Part shown: positions 32,340 through 43,790 of the stretch, piece by piece
How positions within the stretch are numbered: position 1 is the stretch's first letter
Layout: each line of letters starts with the position of its first letter
Assembly (NCBI GenBank): GCA_949825065.1
Contig: OX463854.1
Span: 14,235,112-14,299,111 of the forward strand
Reading direction: 5' to 3'
DNA: 64,000 bases
From: Odontocerum albicorne
Lineage: Eukaryota > Arthropoda > Insecta > Trichoptera > Odontoceridae
Made by a program: the position numbers and the translations under genes
The notes under the pieces: generated by a model
Database searches by the model: none
What the model was told of the DNA's origin: nothing
Seen by the model: only the letters and a program-made list of their open reading frames with translations

Positions 32340-33130
32340 GGGTGTACAAAGTGTAGTTTTATACCTAGTGAAATAACACATGAAAAAAACACGTTATAAA
32401 ATGACACTTAGTGAAATAATACCTTATGGAAAACGCGTAGTCAAAAAATAACTACTTTTATGTTATTTATTTTTACACGACAAGAAATTTTTATGTCTAA
32501 TTCATGAAAAATCAACAGTGAATTAAAAGTAGACACATAAACTATAGATTTGCGTTTATTGCCTTTCATTGGTCGTGTCCTCAGTAAACTAGAACTTTTG
32601 AAACAACACCTAGTGAAATAATACCATGAATTAATATTAACATAAGTGAAACACGGTCCCAAACATCTGTTATCATTGGTATCTTGAAGGAGTTTTATGG
32701 CCACCCGCAACCCTCTGGAAGGTTTTCCGGATAGTGAGCGTGTTGATTTTTTAAGAGCCAAAGTCAGTAGACACCACCTTTCATAGGGCATATGGAAATT
32801 TCCTAATCATGCTCTCATGTGAGCAGATCAAAGAAAAATGTCCTCAGATAGAGAATTGGCACAGACGATCCACCACTGTGTACGTGTGGTGAACTTCAAT
32901 CAATGTCACACCTGATTGATGGCTTGTCGACTGTGCCCCGTAGGCTGCTCGGAAGAAGATCTGCTGAAAGGAAGTCCCAATTCCATCACGTTGTCAATAT
33001 GATGGGTATAAAATGGAATTAGTAAAAAATCACCTGTTTAAATGACACATTTTGAAACAACACCAAATGAAAAAACACCCAATATTAAATCAACAAATGT
33101 AATAAAACCTATTGATCTAACACCTGGTCG
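32340..33130. repeat. Scattered AGTGAAATAA(C/T)AC motifs
   Basis: ACCTAGTGAAATAACAC near 32367, ACTTAGTGAAATAATACC near 32405, ACCTAGTGAAATAATACC near 32606 and a weaker ACCAAATGAAAAAACACC near 33062 surround a LINE remnant. Spacing is irregular. They may be remnants of a short tandem repeat or the ends of nested elements. Confidence 0.45.
32680..33000 (+). pseudogene. LINE C-terminal zinc-knuckle-type remnant
   Basis: Plus-strand frame reads RIGTDDPPLCTCGELQSMSH followed by LIDGLS. Jockey- and R1-type LINE proteins commonly end with a (D)SP.C.CG..QT..H....C motif after the reverse transcriptase or RNase H region. The two Cys and the His are visible; the final Cys is not. Upstream frames are broken. 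It lies among the AGTGAAATAA motifs. Confidence 0.55.
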
Positions 33131-33674
33131 AGTGAAAATTGCTAAATGATAAATCATACAATACATTTTTTGTGCCTTTTCTTTCAGCTGAAACACATAA
33201 TACATGTAGGCATGTAAGGACCTTAACCCTCTTTGGATGTTTTAAAATTTTATTTTCTTACGATAAATCTATTTATGAATATCAAACCAAGAAATTTCAT
33301 CAAAAATTTCTCAAGAAACCTTTCCTTTTTGTATTGTTTTTGTTTCAATTAAAAGCTTTCCTTTTATTACCTTAATTGAATATTAAAATTTCTGCAAAAT
33401 ACGTTGGCGCTGAATTGATTTCCGAGTTAATTAAACGTTTAATTTTGTATTTTATTTTGATATCAGAATATTCTTGGAGAATATTGATTTCCTAATATTC
33501 TTTGGCTAAATATTTACATTAAATTATCTCAAGAATCTAGTTAAAATATGTATCGAATTAAATTTTACTTTTATATAAAAAGAAATGGACACGCCGAAAG
33601 CAAAATCAAATAAAAATTGTGTTTATTTTTCTTTCGTATAAGATACTTTTACGTACCGGATTGATAATTCAAAT
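33131..33674. other. AT-rich non-coding stretch
   Basis: A 78-codon plus frame has no known domain. Nothing else. Confidence 0.4.
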
Positions 33675-33960
33675 ATATTGGAAAGTGTGGCCGAGACACT
33701 TTATTATCTTTGGTCTCAGTAATGAAGCTCATGAGTTTGAAACCACTGGAGTAGGCCCGGAACTTGTAGTTTATCATTGGACAAATTAACAACACTACCG
33801 CACGTACCACTCGCATACGTAATCGGCGCGTGCAAGTATTGTTACCAGAGGAAGTATTTTACCAGACTTGGAACCTCTTAATGTTTTTCTTTTGTTTACC
33901 ATCAGAAATCAAATCCAAAAATTCCGGGTAACCAACTAGATAACAGGGGTCTTCATACTT
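33675..33960 (-). mobile_element. Second SINE family, copy 1 (same kind of head, different body)
   Basis: The block GAAACCACTGGAGTAGGC, AACAACACTACCGCACGT and GTATTGTTACCAGAGG matches 56030-56235 in the same order and strand. At the 33882-33956 end is a decayed tRNA-like head (ACCATCAGAAATCAAATCC, AACTAGATAACA) in the position of the good head at 56235-56328. The body is unrelated to the common SINE. Confidence 0.55.
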
Positions 33961-36028
33961 TACACTTCTTCTTTTCAAGGTACTGTCTCCTATTGAAGGT
34001 TTGCCACCATCATTGCTATTCTTATCATATCCTATCATATTAACAGCAGCCTAGAACAGCTCAATAGAACTACAGCCAAACTCCATCGCAAGGTCTCAAG
34101 CCAAGATATACTCCGTATTCTACTACCTCGTTAGCCATTTTTTCCTGATTGATTAGTTGTATATTATTATATCTTGTGTTCCTCATTTTGAAACCAAGAT
34201 ACTGCTACTTGCAAACCTACAAACAAGCAATTTTCATGATAATTCACAACTCAAAAATTTCTATCCCACGTGAATCATTCAAACTCATTGTCAATACATC
34301 CACTCCATAAAGAACAATTGAAAAGATCTAGTAGCAAATCATACGCTTTCTTCTTTTAAAGCTCAGGCTCTCGGCTTTTTCATTGTTTAAATTACCAAAT
34401 GAGAAGTCCCAAAAGATGACGGTTTGGTTTTAATGTAATTGAAGGACATTGGTTAAACTTTTTCAATTATTTTTTGCACGATCTTTGCACATTACAGGAT
34501 TCCCTAATTCGTACAAGGATCAAACATAACAAGTACAAAAAAATATGTATAAAACAATTCAAAATATTAATACTTATGGTATTTGATAAAAACAACAGTA
34601 AAAATGTATATGCCAATCAATTTCTTGTAATAATGTTAAAACTTCATTATATTTTGAAAATTAACTTTTATACTAACTCGATTTTTTTTTAATTTCCTTT
34701 ATTGGATGAAACTGGTGGTTAAAATAGGCAACCCTTCATAAATGTCCATCATCCTTTAATCATTAAATACCTGTGTAGGAATGGGTGAATTATTTGCATT
34801 TCAGAAACTTGATCATCCTCACAGACCAAACCTAAATTTCCAAAAGCAATAAGATTAAAGGCAGTTAGCAGGTTTAATCTACAGGATTAGTAGATTTTTG
34901 TGACACTGTTTTGGTTTTGTTAAGCTTAAACTTTTAACAAAAAATAAAAATACGTTTAGATGTACGAGTAATATCATCTAAGAGTAAAATCTGTCAAGAA
35001 GTGAACCCGAATGAAATAACTGTTCGAACACGGCCGCAAACCGATGCATTTAAAAACTTATTTACCTCTGTGAGTTTTCCTGATAGTTGAATGAATCCGA
35101 AAGATATTTTTGCAACACCTTGCAAAAAGTATGAATTTTACACATTTTTTATTGGTAAGCTAATTATTTACTCTGAAGCGTAAAAAGATATCTAGAAATC
35201 TCAACACATATAAATCGTTAACAAGAAAAAAAGCAAATCCTTTGTTCATTAGCATTTTTCAGTTAAATTTACTAGACAATTATTAACACCATCCTAAAAT
35301 AAGATTTTCTACTGACGTTGTCACGACCTGAGCTGTTAAAAAATCACTTCTCGCTCACGAAATGAGCTTGATGAATAAATTTCTAGAAATTTATTTTTTC
35401 CATATCTCGGTTGACAACTCCTTATTAAACTTTAAAGGTATAACTGAGCCACTTCACAGAGAATCATAAGTATTATTGTTTTTGATCTTTTTTGGTTAAA
35501 ATAGAAATTTTCATTTATTTATTCATTTATTCTCCATATATAGTATAATGATTGCAACCTTCATAAAACATAGAAAATTCTTATAATTACACACAACTCA
35601 GATTAAAATATTAATGAATATACAAAGTTTATTCATATAAGAATTTCAAAACGCCTCATCTTAAAAACAAAATTTAAACAGAAATTTACATATACATACT
35701 CTCATATATAAAAAATACACGAAAAACAATATTTAATCTGTTCACCGCGTTAAAAATCAAATTCCACGAATCCTGTGCGCGGCAAAATTTCGGTTGTTTT
35801 TTAATTTCTAAGTTAAATCGCGTATTTTGTTTAGAACCACTGCTATTTGATTTCAACACCAAGTGAACATGACACGTAAGTAATTTTCTGATAATAAATA
35901 ATAGTCATTTATCTTAAGGAGACTCATTAAATAAAGGAGATAAACTAAACATTACGTAAAATAAACATAGGAATGCTACGATCAAAGCAATGATTCATTA
36001 CACTCACCCAATCAAATGCATATAGCAC
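33961..36028. other. AT-rich non-coding stretch
   Basis: No coding region, repeat or mobile element was recognised over two kilobases. A TTTATTCATTTATT microsatellite-like patch lies near 35515. Confidence 0.35.
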
Positions 36029-36115
36029 TAGTAATGTTTATTTACGTAAGAGAGACTTAGTAATGTTTATTTACGTAAGAGAGACTTAGTAATGTTTATT
36101 TACGTAAGAGAGACT
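36029..36115. repeat. 29-bp tandem repeat, 3 identical copies
   Basis: TAGTAATGTTTATTTACGTA followed by AGAGAGACT repeats exactly at 36029, 36058 and 36087. The lack of differences implies very recent amplification or homogenisation. Confidence 0.95.
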
Positions 36116-36631
36116 CATCGCAGGACTCGATCCGCGCAACAGGTCGTTACATGTGACGCAATAGCTGGAAATATTGAGAAACCAAAAAAATTCGGCGCTC
36201 TGTTCAACAATATCTCATAAACTAATATATTATTTGATAAGATTTTCAGAGACGTCGCTAGAATAAAGATTATTTTAAATTTAAATTCCATTTTCATTCC
36301 GGTTTTGTGTCATTCTTTTTAAGTATTTGTGATTTGAAACTTGGATTGTCGTCAGATCACAGGCGTTTGTGCTTCCCGCGAGGAACACGTTAAGTACCAA
36401 TAGTACAAATATGAAAAATTGAAAATTCAAAAGAAACGTAAGGGAAAAAACACAAGCATAGGAACCTAGTCAATCGCTATTACAAAAAAGGTTTCATCTT
36501 CGTAAGGACGACAACAAAGAGAAGTGAATCAAGAAGTGACTTTAGTTGATACTACTCAATGAATGCTTAATTGTAACTGAAACTCCCGTAAACCAATCTG
36601 GTTTACTTAAAGTATATTATTGTACTTTTTT
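36116..36631. other. AT-rich non-coding stretch
   Basis: Nothing recognisable. Confidence 0.4.
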
Positions 36632-36798
36632 AGTATTTGGTGAAGCAATTTCTTCAAACCAGTCATAAAAGTGTTTCACAAGTCTTTAGGAAAAACCAGA
36701 CAGAATCCTTTTTTTTAAATCAGGTATTAACAGGAATCAATCCTGCAACTTCTACATTCGAATACAGACGTCTTAATAACTTGGCTACAGAGTTGACC
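36632..36798 (-). mobile_element. tRNA-derived SINE
   Basis: On the minus strand: head TAGCCAAGTTATTAAGACG, degenerate B box (GGATTGATTCC), body AAAAAGGATTCTGTCTGG, and a diverged tail. Old copy. Confidence 0.65.
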
Positions 36799-36887
36799 CT
36801 TTACAACGAAAGAAAGTGATTTATACGAGTTTTTATAAACAGGGAGACTAGTGCTTCTAAAACGAAACAAAAAGTTGAGTGAGCTAA

Positions 36888-37250
36888 TTGACAGGTTTAA
36901 TACAAGTAAAAAAAGTTTTTAGGAATTATTTATAAGGTATAAACTAACGCAAAAAAGTTCTCATGAATTATTTATCAGTTCTAAACCATTGTTAAAAAGT
37001 CTTTATGAATCATATTATTATGTGTTCAACAGTCCTGTGTAAAATTTTGTATGAATTATATATCGGTTTTAAACCATTGTGAAAATTTTTTTTATGGATT
37101 GTGTTATCAGTTCTTAATCATTTTAAAAAAGTCTGTATTTACTGTATATCAGTTCTCAAATATAGTAAAAAAGTATTCATGAATTATTTTTTCTTTCAGT
37201 TATTTTCAGTTCTTAGCTATTGTTAAAAAAAGTTTTTTTTAATTTAAACT
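36888..37250. repeat. Diverged ~43-bp minisatellite, about 8 units
   Basis: Units follow ATCAGTTCTAAACCATTGTT, then AAAAAGT..TTATGAATTAT. TATCAGTTCT or a variant occurs near 36975, 37063, 37109, 37147 and 37205; AAAAAGT and ATGAATTATT recur in each unit. Divergence between units is high, so the array is old. Confidence 0.75.
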
Positions 37251-37667
37251 ATTGGAAAAATATCTAAACTGAACATTAGGGTTTATTTACAAAATACAAA
37301 ATAAATTCACGTAAAAATGTGGCAGCCCTTATTTCTTTTACTGACTTTTTATAAAGGGAAGATTGCTAGAGATTGTTCAGTAGAGTGAAAAAGAGCACGT
37401 TAATGGTGGTGTTGACAAGTAAAACGGGTAGGTGACGAAATTATGACAACACAGTTTTTCAATACAAACATGAGTAGAACGACCAAGGATTTAAAATTTT
37501 AGGAGGAACGAAAGTTGGATGTAAGAAAAACAGATGGAGCTAAAAGAGAAAATGTATGCATGAAACTTTTCTGACTTCTTCAATAGGGAATCAGCATGAT
37601 ATACAATGTGTATGTAAGAATGGCGGTTATACTTAATTTCAATACATGTATTGTATTACATTCTCGT
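37251..37667. other. AT-rich non-coding stretch
   Basis: Nothing recognisable. Confidence 0.4.
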
Positions 37668-37861
37668 TGTAAACAGTACAATCTAGCGGGCTTATTACCA
37701 TCGGTCAATTCCTTCCAGCCAACAAGAGAGATGTCAACGTGGCCTTAATTGAAATCCAGATCGGAATCCTTTTTGAAAAATCTTGGTTCCAGCGGTATTT
37801 GAACCCGCAACCTCCAGATTGGGAGATAGGCGTCTTACCAACTAAGCCACATAGGTCGTCA
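37668..37861 (-). mobile_element. Full-length tRNA-derived SINE, best-preserved copy
   Basis: On the minus strand: head GTGGCTTAGTTGGTAAGACG, B box GCGGGTTCAAATACC, body GGATTCCGATCTGG, and tail GTTGGCTGGAAGGAATTGAC followed by GGTAATAAGCCCGCTAGATT and GTACTG. The A-box to B-box spacing is tRNA-like. Its tail is the clearest match to the LINE 3' ends at 16476 and 47970. Confidence 0.85.
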
Positions 37862-37924
37862 TCGAACATGTACGCACAAAAAAAATTGCAAAAGAATTTA
37901 TAAATATAATGTACTAATTGCTCC

Positions 37925-37981
37925 AAAAACTGAGAGACTTGATCCAAAAACTAAGAGACTTGATCTAAAAACTGAGCGACT
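37925..37981. repeat. 21-bp tandem repeat, about 2.7 copies
   Basis: AAAAACTGAGAGACTTGATCC and close variants start at 37925, 37946 and 37967. Confidence 0.85.
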
Positions 37982-38869
37982 ATTCGTTTGTATTTGATTA
38001 CTATTTTTTATTGTCAAGGGATTGAACGTTTTTACTTGCTTTGGTCTTCACTATAATTTCCTTAAGTACCGGCTATAATAGAATATTAAAAAATTACATC
38101 ACATATCAAGAGAACCAAGATCAAAAAAGATTATTAAAATAAACTTATAAACGTATTTGTTAAGAAATAAATCTACGGGTCTAGACAGTATGGTTTAGAA
38201 CTTCGTTTTATGGGAATTCAGCCTATTCTGGATCAACACTTTTTTATATGTATTATCAGTAACTTGAATGAACTTCGCGAATAGAACTTTCCACATAAGA
38301 TTACTATACTGAAAATGTTTTACCCTTGCCAAGTTTCTCCGAGATAACACCATCCCCAAAAATATACACTTGACATAAGTATTTCAAAATGCTTCGTTCG
38401 ACACCAAACTTAAACTTTTGGATTAATTCCATCACTACATTGTGGTTGCTTAACTTTATTTCATACAAAATTTGTGGAAGGTTTAACTCGAAACATTATT
38501 TTAGTATTGTTGAGGAAAATTTATACTGCTCATAATAAGCTTGCCACAATATCAAAGTTTCAATTATTTTTGGCTATAAAATCAGCTTATGCGATTATGT
38601 ATCTACAATATTTCCTACATTAATAGATGTTTATATATTTCAATACTATTGTGTTATACTTGAGAGTTTATTTATACACTATATGTTATTCATAAAACCA
38701 ATGATTTTCCATGCATTTTTCAGTGCTAAATAAAAGCTTACCTTTTGCTTAATATATTAATAGTTTTCTACATTACTGACATTAAAAAGGTTAGACAAAA
38801 TTAAATAATATACACAATAAAATTAATTGAATTCACAATTTTAACTTCTTTCATTACCCAGCTTAAAGC
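37982..38869. other. AT-rich non-coding stretch
   Basis: Nothing recognisable. Confidence 0.4.
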
Positions 38870-38946
38870 CAGCCCTTGCCAGGCTTAAACACTTTTTGTA
38901 ATACGACGAGTGTTACAAAAAGTGTTTGAGCCTGGCAAGGGCTGGT
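38870..38946. repeat. Near-perfect 33-bp inverted repeat (hairpin)
   Basis: CCAGCCCTTGCCAGGCTTAA and 13 further bases (38870-38902) are matched by their reverse complement at 38914-38946 with one mismatch, around the 11-bp loop TACGACGAGTG. It is GC-richer than its surroundings and directly abuts the tRNA-like head at 38947. Confidence 0.92.
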
Positions 38947-39020
38947 GGTTCCGTGGTTTGACTGGTAAGACACTTTCGCCACCCTCGAGGATGTCGGCTT
39001 TGATTATCGACAGTACTTAA
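38947..39020 (+). mobile_element. tRNA-like SINE head
   Basis: GTGGTTTGACTGGTAAGACA resembles the common head, but the B-box position (GGCTTTGATTATC) is eroded. No tail was recognised. Confidence 0.5.
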
Positions 39021-39049
39021 CAAAAAAAGGTCCCAACCGCTAGATGCAT

Positions 39050-39357
39050 GCAATTGTTATTGTATCTTCACGTGTAGTAGTTTCCTAGCACATGCAATTT
39101 TAAACTAGGATTTCCATGTCCACTATGAGATTATTAACATGAAGGTTCAATTACTGGGCCCGAAGACAATAAATTATGTATGGGTGAGCAATTAAAGCTA
39201 AGAGCTGGTTGAGGAATTCTGCTACTTAGGGAGTATTTTCTCAGATGATGGAAGAGGAACTAGGAATATCGAATGGTGTGTAGTAATAGGAAACTGTGCT
39301 AATAAGACACTTAAATATATACTCGAACCGGACAGTATCAAAATCTGTCAAGGTGAT
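39050..39357 (+). pseudogene. LINE fragment, tandem copy A, left part
   Basis: A plus frame reads ELVEEFCYLGSIFSDDGRGT, then RNIEWCVVIGNCA and YILEPDSIKIC. EFCYLGS.IS.DG is a hallmark of the segment after the reverse-transcriptase core in R1- and RTE-like elements. Copy A repeats at 40553 and is interrupted after 39357 by a 1137-bp insertion. It resumes at 40495. Non-coding sequence precedes the coding part within the duplicated unit. Confidence 0.7.
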
Positions 39358-40494
39358 TGTCACACCTTTTCCTATTTTTTATAATAATATGTACACATTT
39401 AAATACGTAAATCAATTATAATACATTACAATCTTACCAGGTGTGACGCGCCTCAGGTCAGCGGCTTCTATAGAGGCAAGTACTCTTTTGATCTCAGGAG
39501 TTCGTTGGGTTATTTGTACTCTGAGTAACTCTCTCTCAATTCTTTTACCGGGGCAAGGGGCACAGTTAAAAGAGATATAATTTAAAAAACAAAAAAGTTT
39601 ATTATACAAATGGATTAATTAAAAAAAAACTTGAACGTATGTCAAGAAAAAAAAGTTTTAAGTTCGGTTCCCGAATCAATGGCTCGTATATTGTGTTGTG
39701 AATTCTAACAAGGGGGTCTACAATAGCAAATTTCTTAAGGAAGCCAGGGCATAAGGTCCTGTCACGAAATCCAGCATTAAATACAAGGAAATAATATTCA
39801 CCCAAAATTGAAGATGTCGTCTGAAGCGTCTATGATACGGCAGAAAAAATGCAGCTATGAATACTGGTAGTATTCAGTCTGAGCAGCTTGAAGGAGCGTC
39901 CGTCCAGCACCACGTCTCGAATGGAAAAAAAAAGCACCCGTATGCCTCCCCTTTTAAAGAAAATCGCGAGAGAGAGAGGACAATTATTTCCATCTCCCTT
40001 ACCAATACGAGTGGCGACAAATATGACAGAACGTGGAGAAAAAATGTACTTTACCATGTCGTCATTGAAAGATGTTTCCAGGAAATATACCTGGCTGTCT
40101 CAGACAGCAAGCGGTGTTTCGAGACAAAGCAAATTTTATTATCGAACCCTTTTAGTAGTTTAAAATATCGCATCCTTCTATTTAAAAAAAAACAATGACA
40201 ATGGTATTCTTTACAATTCGGGACAGGGTTTGGAACCCGAAGCGGTGACCACCTAGGAGATTTTTATTGGCCTAATCTTACTGATAGTATTCTAAAATAT
40301 TCCAGTATTTAATGATATTTTGATCTTTTTGTTTTCAAAGCAAGCACATGGTCAGTCATCGATCTGACCACGTGTTTTATAAAACATGATATGTCGAGAA
40401 TTTACAATATCGAGGACGTATCCTATGCAATTTATCTTGAATGCCTTTTAGAGGATTTGTAACTGTGTTTCTAAATAAAAATATAGTCCTCACA
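39358..40494. mobile_element. 1137-bp insertion with TG...CA ends, candidate solo LTR
   Basis: The insertion begins TGTCACACC and ends GTCCTCACA, flanked by TGAT on both sides (39354-39357, 40495-40498). The neighbouring duplicate LINE copy has the uninterrupted site AAGGTGATAATCC near 40853, so the boundaries are fixed by an empty site. TG...CA ends and a 4-bp target duplication suit an LTR, as does AATAAA near the right end. No gag, pol or second LTR is present, so a solo LTR is the simplest reading. Open frames of 113 and 91 codons at 39857-40198 are GC-richer and match nothing I know. Confidence 0.65.
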
Positions 40495-40552
40495 TGATAA
40501 TCCACTTCAGTATCTTGGGGCCAACTTTGATGTATGGGAATTCAATGTAGAT
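40495..40552 (+). pseudogene. LINE fragment, tandem copy A, right part
   Basis: GATAATCCACTTCAGTATCT and what follows encode the QYLGANFDVWE segment of the LINE protein. It is the continuation of 39050-39357 beyond the insertion and runs straight into copy B. Confidence 0.8.
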
Positions 40553-41000
40553 GCAATTGTTATTGTATCTTCACGTGTAGTAGTTTCCTAGCACGTGCAA
40601 TTTTAAACTAGGATTTCCATGTCTACTATAAGATTATTAACATGAAGGTTCAATTACTGGGCCCAAAGACCATAAATTATGTATGGGTGAGCAATTAAAG
40701 CTAAGAGCTGGTCGAGAAATTCTGCTATTTAGGGAGTATTTTCTCAGATGATGGAAGAGAAACTAGAATTATCGAATGGTGTGTAGTAATAGGAAACGGT
40801 GCTAATAAAACACATAAATATATACTTGAACCGGATAGTATCAAAATCTGCCAAGGTGATAATCCACTTCAGTATCTTGGGGCCAATTTTGATGTATGGG
40901 AATTAAATGTAGATATGGAAAAAGAGTAAAAAATAGTCTAATAAATGCTGTAAAAATGCTTGCCCTTGAAGAATACATCGGGTGACAATATATTACAGAA
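40553..41000 (+). pseudogene. LINE fragment, tandem copy B
   Basis: 40553-40914 repeats copy A with about one difference per 15-20 bases, including EFCYLGS-type (here with a frame-disrupting change nearby), LEPDSIKIC and YLGANFDVWELN. Sequence beyond 40914 continues the LINE protein weakly (DMEKE). Copy B has no insertion and therefore shows the ancestral site of the TG...CA element. Probably a tandem duplication of an already dead LINE. Confidence 0.75.
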
Positions 41001-41639
41001 TATAGAATGAGGTGATTATGAATATTTTTTGTAAATAAAAGTCTTTTTCTAATTGACATCAATGATTGTTTATATAAGCTGATCACAAAACACTAATTGG
41101 AGTTGAATGGAATATTTTCCGACAATTAGGGATTCTGATAACTCAACATGACAAAGCTTCAAATGTAAGGTTTTCTACAACTTTACATTTCATAAACATA
41201 TTTTTTGTATCCACCGTTTTCGACAGTAAAGCTTAAAATAAACTTTTCTCACTTCTAACTTGGACTAGAAACATTTAATTATTAAACTTTGGCCTTTCGC
41301 TTCATATCTCGGATCCATTAAGTAATGTTATCTTATTTTGGCTTGGATCCTTGAATTTTTCTCAATTTTTCCCGTAAATCTTGAATTTTACTTTTTTTAT
41401 GTCAGTTCTTCTGAGAAGATTTTTTTCATTTGAAAATAGTTCTGATATTTCGTTTACTTGTAGCTTAACCGTAGTGACAAGCATGTATTTTCATGTCATT
41501 CGCGTTGATTTGTCGGTAGATGAAAATCCAAGTGTGTCCAATGGATTGCTTGAAAAAGTGATTTTTAGGTATTTTCTTTACTTTTTCTTACTTGCCTATA
41601 CCATCGAAGCTGTTTAATTATATTTTTGCATTATTATGT
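41001..41639. other. AT-rich non-coding stretch
   Basis: A 78-codon plus frame (41381-41617) has no known domain. Nothing else. Confidence 0.4.
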
Positions 41640-41815
41640 AAACTACAGTTTGGCGAGTTTATTGATACGTGATAATCTCCAAGCAACCAAATTATGTTTA
41701 TCAAAACTGAAGAGAAACCAGACGAAAACCCTTTTTTTTAAGTCGAGGTACCAAAGGGAATCAAATCCGCAACTCCTGGATAAAAAAAAACACAGATGTC
41801 CTATCAACAATTCTA
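41640..41815 (-). mobile_element. tRNA-derived SINE, decayed
   Basis: Tail (CAATAAACTCGCCAAACTG on the minus strand), GGTTGCTTGGAGA, body CGTCTGGTTTCTCT and a decayed head with GCGGATTTGATTCCC are in the family order. Confidence 0.7.
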
Positions 41816-42127
41816 TAGAGAATAAAAACACTTTTTTCTGCATTTCAACATTTCTTTTTGAAAATCATTTTTAATATTGAGAATATATATTATAATCCTA
41901 TTTATATTTTTAAAGGCACAAAAAATCATGATATCTTATTTATTTTTTTATTTATTTGGAAGGATTAAGAGTTCAGAAAAAATATTAAAACAAAATCTTT
42001 GGCATGAAAAAACTTTTTACAGTTTTATTTTATTTTTAAACTTTCTCAATCTGTATGGATCTTGAAATGTTAAACAAACAAAAGATTGAAATCATTATTA
42101 CTCTGAAATAACTTTGGTAATATTCAC
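41816..42127. other. AT-rich non-coding stretch
   Basis: Nothing recognisable. Confidence 0.4.
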
Positions 42128-42205
42128 CGTGGTGATTTTGTGGTCGAGTTTGTAATACTCGTGCCTTCTACCTTGGGGATTCTAGTACGATTCCTAATGG
42201 TACCC
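42128..42205 (+). mobile_element. tRNA-like head, divergent
   Basis: GTGGTCGAGTTTGTAATACT and GATTCTAGTACGATTCC are placed like A and B boxes, and CTAATGGTACCCG follows. It resembles the 3' part of the satellite monomer at 49821-50620 (AATCCCCAATGGTTACC). Confidence 0.4.
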
Positions 42206-43161
42206 GAAAACAAAATAAGAAAAAGGCAGTATCTGTCTAACTCTGGCAAAAAGCTGAGAAAACATGTTTTATTTGATTATGTTTTTAGCTTAAATTATGT
42301 TTCTATTTTATTCGATATTTTCCATTGAATACGCATTGTAGTAACATATGTGCAAAACGGAAAGAAAATTAGTGGAATAATTTAAAACATTTTTTTTAAT
42401 TTCTCGTGTAAATGTTAAAACTGCAAAAAAACATTGATGAATGACTTAATATTAACGTTAGTAAATATCATTTTATTAAGTCGTCAAATTGAAGTAGAAA
42501 ATACTTATCGTACTAATTTTCGTACAATAAACTGGGATTTAAAATACAATTATAAAATAACATATGATCAGAGGTCAAGTAGAGACCTTGAGGTAAAAAA
42601 AAATACCTTGCCTGTTTATTTCTTTAACAGGGAGGTCTTTTGTGTCGATCTTCTCTATAAATGGATTTATAGATTGGAGAAGAAATCGGAATTCTCAGGA
42701 TACAAGTAATTGGATTACTCCGGATGAAGAGTGCTGCAGCCTGTATTCTTGAAGAAAAAAACGAAAGAATTCGAATTTTTTCTTATTTTGAGGACCTATC
42801 GCCTGAGCACAAATGTTGTGTTTTTTTGTATTGCGTAATTTCAACGAACAATATTCACTGCTGCACTTTTTGTTTTTCAAAATTATATGATTCCAAGATC
42901 TCATTTATAGTACTTAGTTTTGAATGTTTTTAAAAATTTATTTTTCCAACATTAAAGCGTCTCGAGTTATTTTTTTTTATTGTTTGCTCTATGAAGTTAC
43001 TCTAGCGTACATAAGCAGCTTACACTTTTTTTTAAATATTTTTAAGCTTTTATATTTCACATAACTAGTTCGTATTTTTTTTCATAGTGGTTTTTTAATA
43101 ATACTCTTATACTTCAATAGTATATGGTTTATCAGCTACGTTAAATATTATGTAATGACTA
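42206..43161. other. AT-rich non-coding stretch
   Basis: Frames of 91 codons (42434-42709) and 69 codons exist but are typical of AT-rich DNA and have no known domain. Confidence 0.4.
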
Positions 43162-43212
43162 ACGTTCACATTTTCTATTTTATTTATTTAAATAAAATAG
43201 AAAACGTGAACG
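43162..43212. repeat. 51-bp compact palindrome
   Basis: ACGTTCACATTTTCTATTTT and its reverse complement (with one mismatch) sit about a central ATTTATTTAAAT. It could be a short foldback scar or a cruciform-forming site. Confidence 0.8.
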
Positions 43213-43549
43213 TAAATTCTTACGATAAGATTTTCTTTTATTTTTTAATTAACGCCATAGAAAATTAAATGGATGAATAATATTAAAAGAAAATCAATAG
43301 ATACAAGTTACATTGAATTCTAAATATTATCATGATGCAAGAATAAATTCCGCAATTATTATCTTAACGTAATGTTATATACCTTCATATTTCCCCTAAT
43401 TTTCTGAAAGTTATGTGATTTTTTTAAATTATATTAAATATTCAATACGTTAAAAAATATAAAATGGAATATTTTGTATGGTTGGTTTGAGGCATTTACT
43501 TTGTTAAACAGCATTTTAAGATAGTGTTATTCAGTTGGTTCAATATCTT
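43213..43549. other. AT-rich non-coding stretch
   Basis: Nothing recognisable. Confidence 0.4.
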
Positions 43550-43790
43550 TATACCACGCGTGACTGAGTGTTAAGCCAATGATATTCGTCCTGTAAGTTG
43601 GTATGTAGAACGGAGGGTGATTCCTTGCACGGATATATTTATTAGGTACATATAAACTTAGTGCTTCTAGAATCGCGGGACAGTCAAAGCAACATTGAAA
43701 AACCTTAAGTAGAAATATCGCAATGGATTCTCGCCTTCATGTTTTCAGGCTTCTATAGTTACACACCGTGAGAAGTTCGACATGGTGAAC
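43550..43790 (-). pseudogene. Jockey-type LINE C-terminal remnant
   Basis: The minus strand reads RRESIAIFLLKVFQCCFDCP, then AILEALSLYVPNK and FYIPTYRTN. Jockey-group reverse transcriptases end with RR......L..LL.G..DCP.LL..L...VP....R....F..P..RTN. The match keeps order and spacing. No upstream domain is present. Confidence 0.7.

Noticed and set aside
36029..36115. CRISPR-like array of 29-bp direct repeats
   Set aside because: The units are immediately adjacent with no spacers, and the genome is eukaryotic.
39857..40198. A host gene of 113 codons
   Set aside because: It lies wholly within the TG...CA insertion, so it belongs to the mobile element if it is anything; no domain was recognised.
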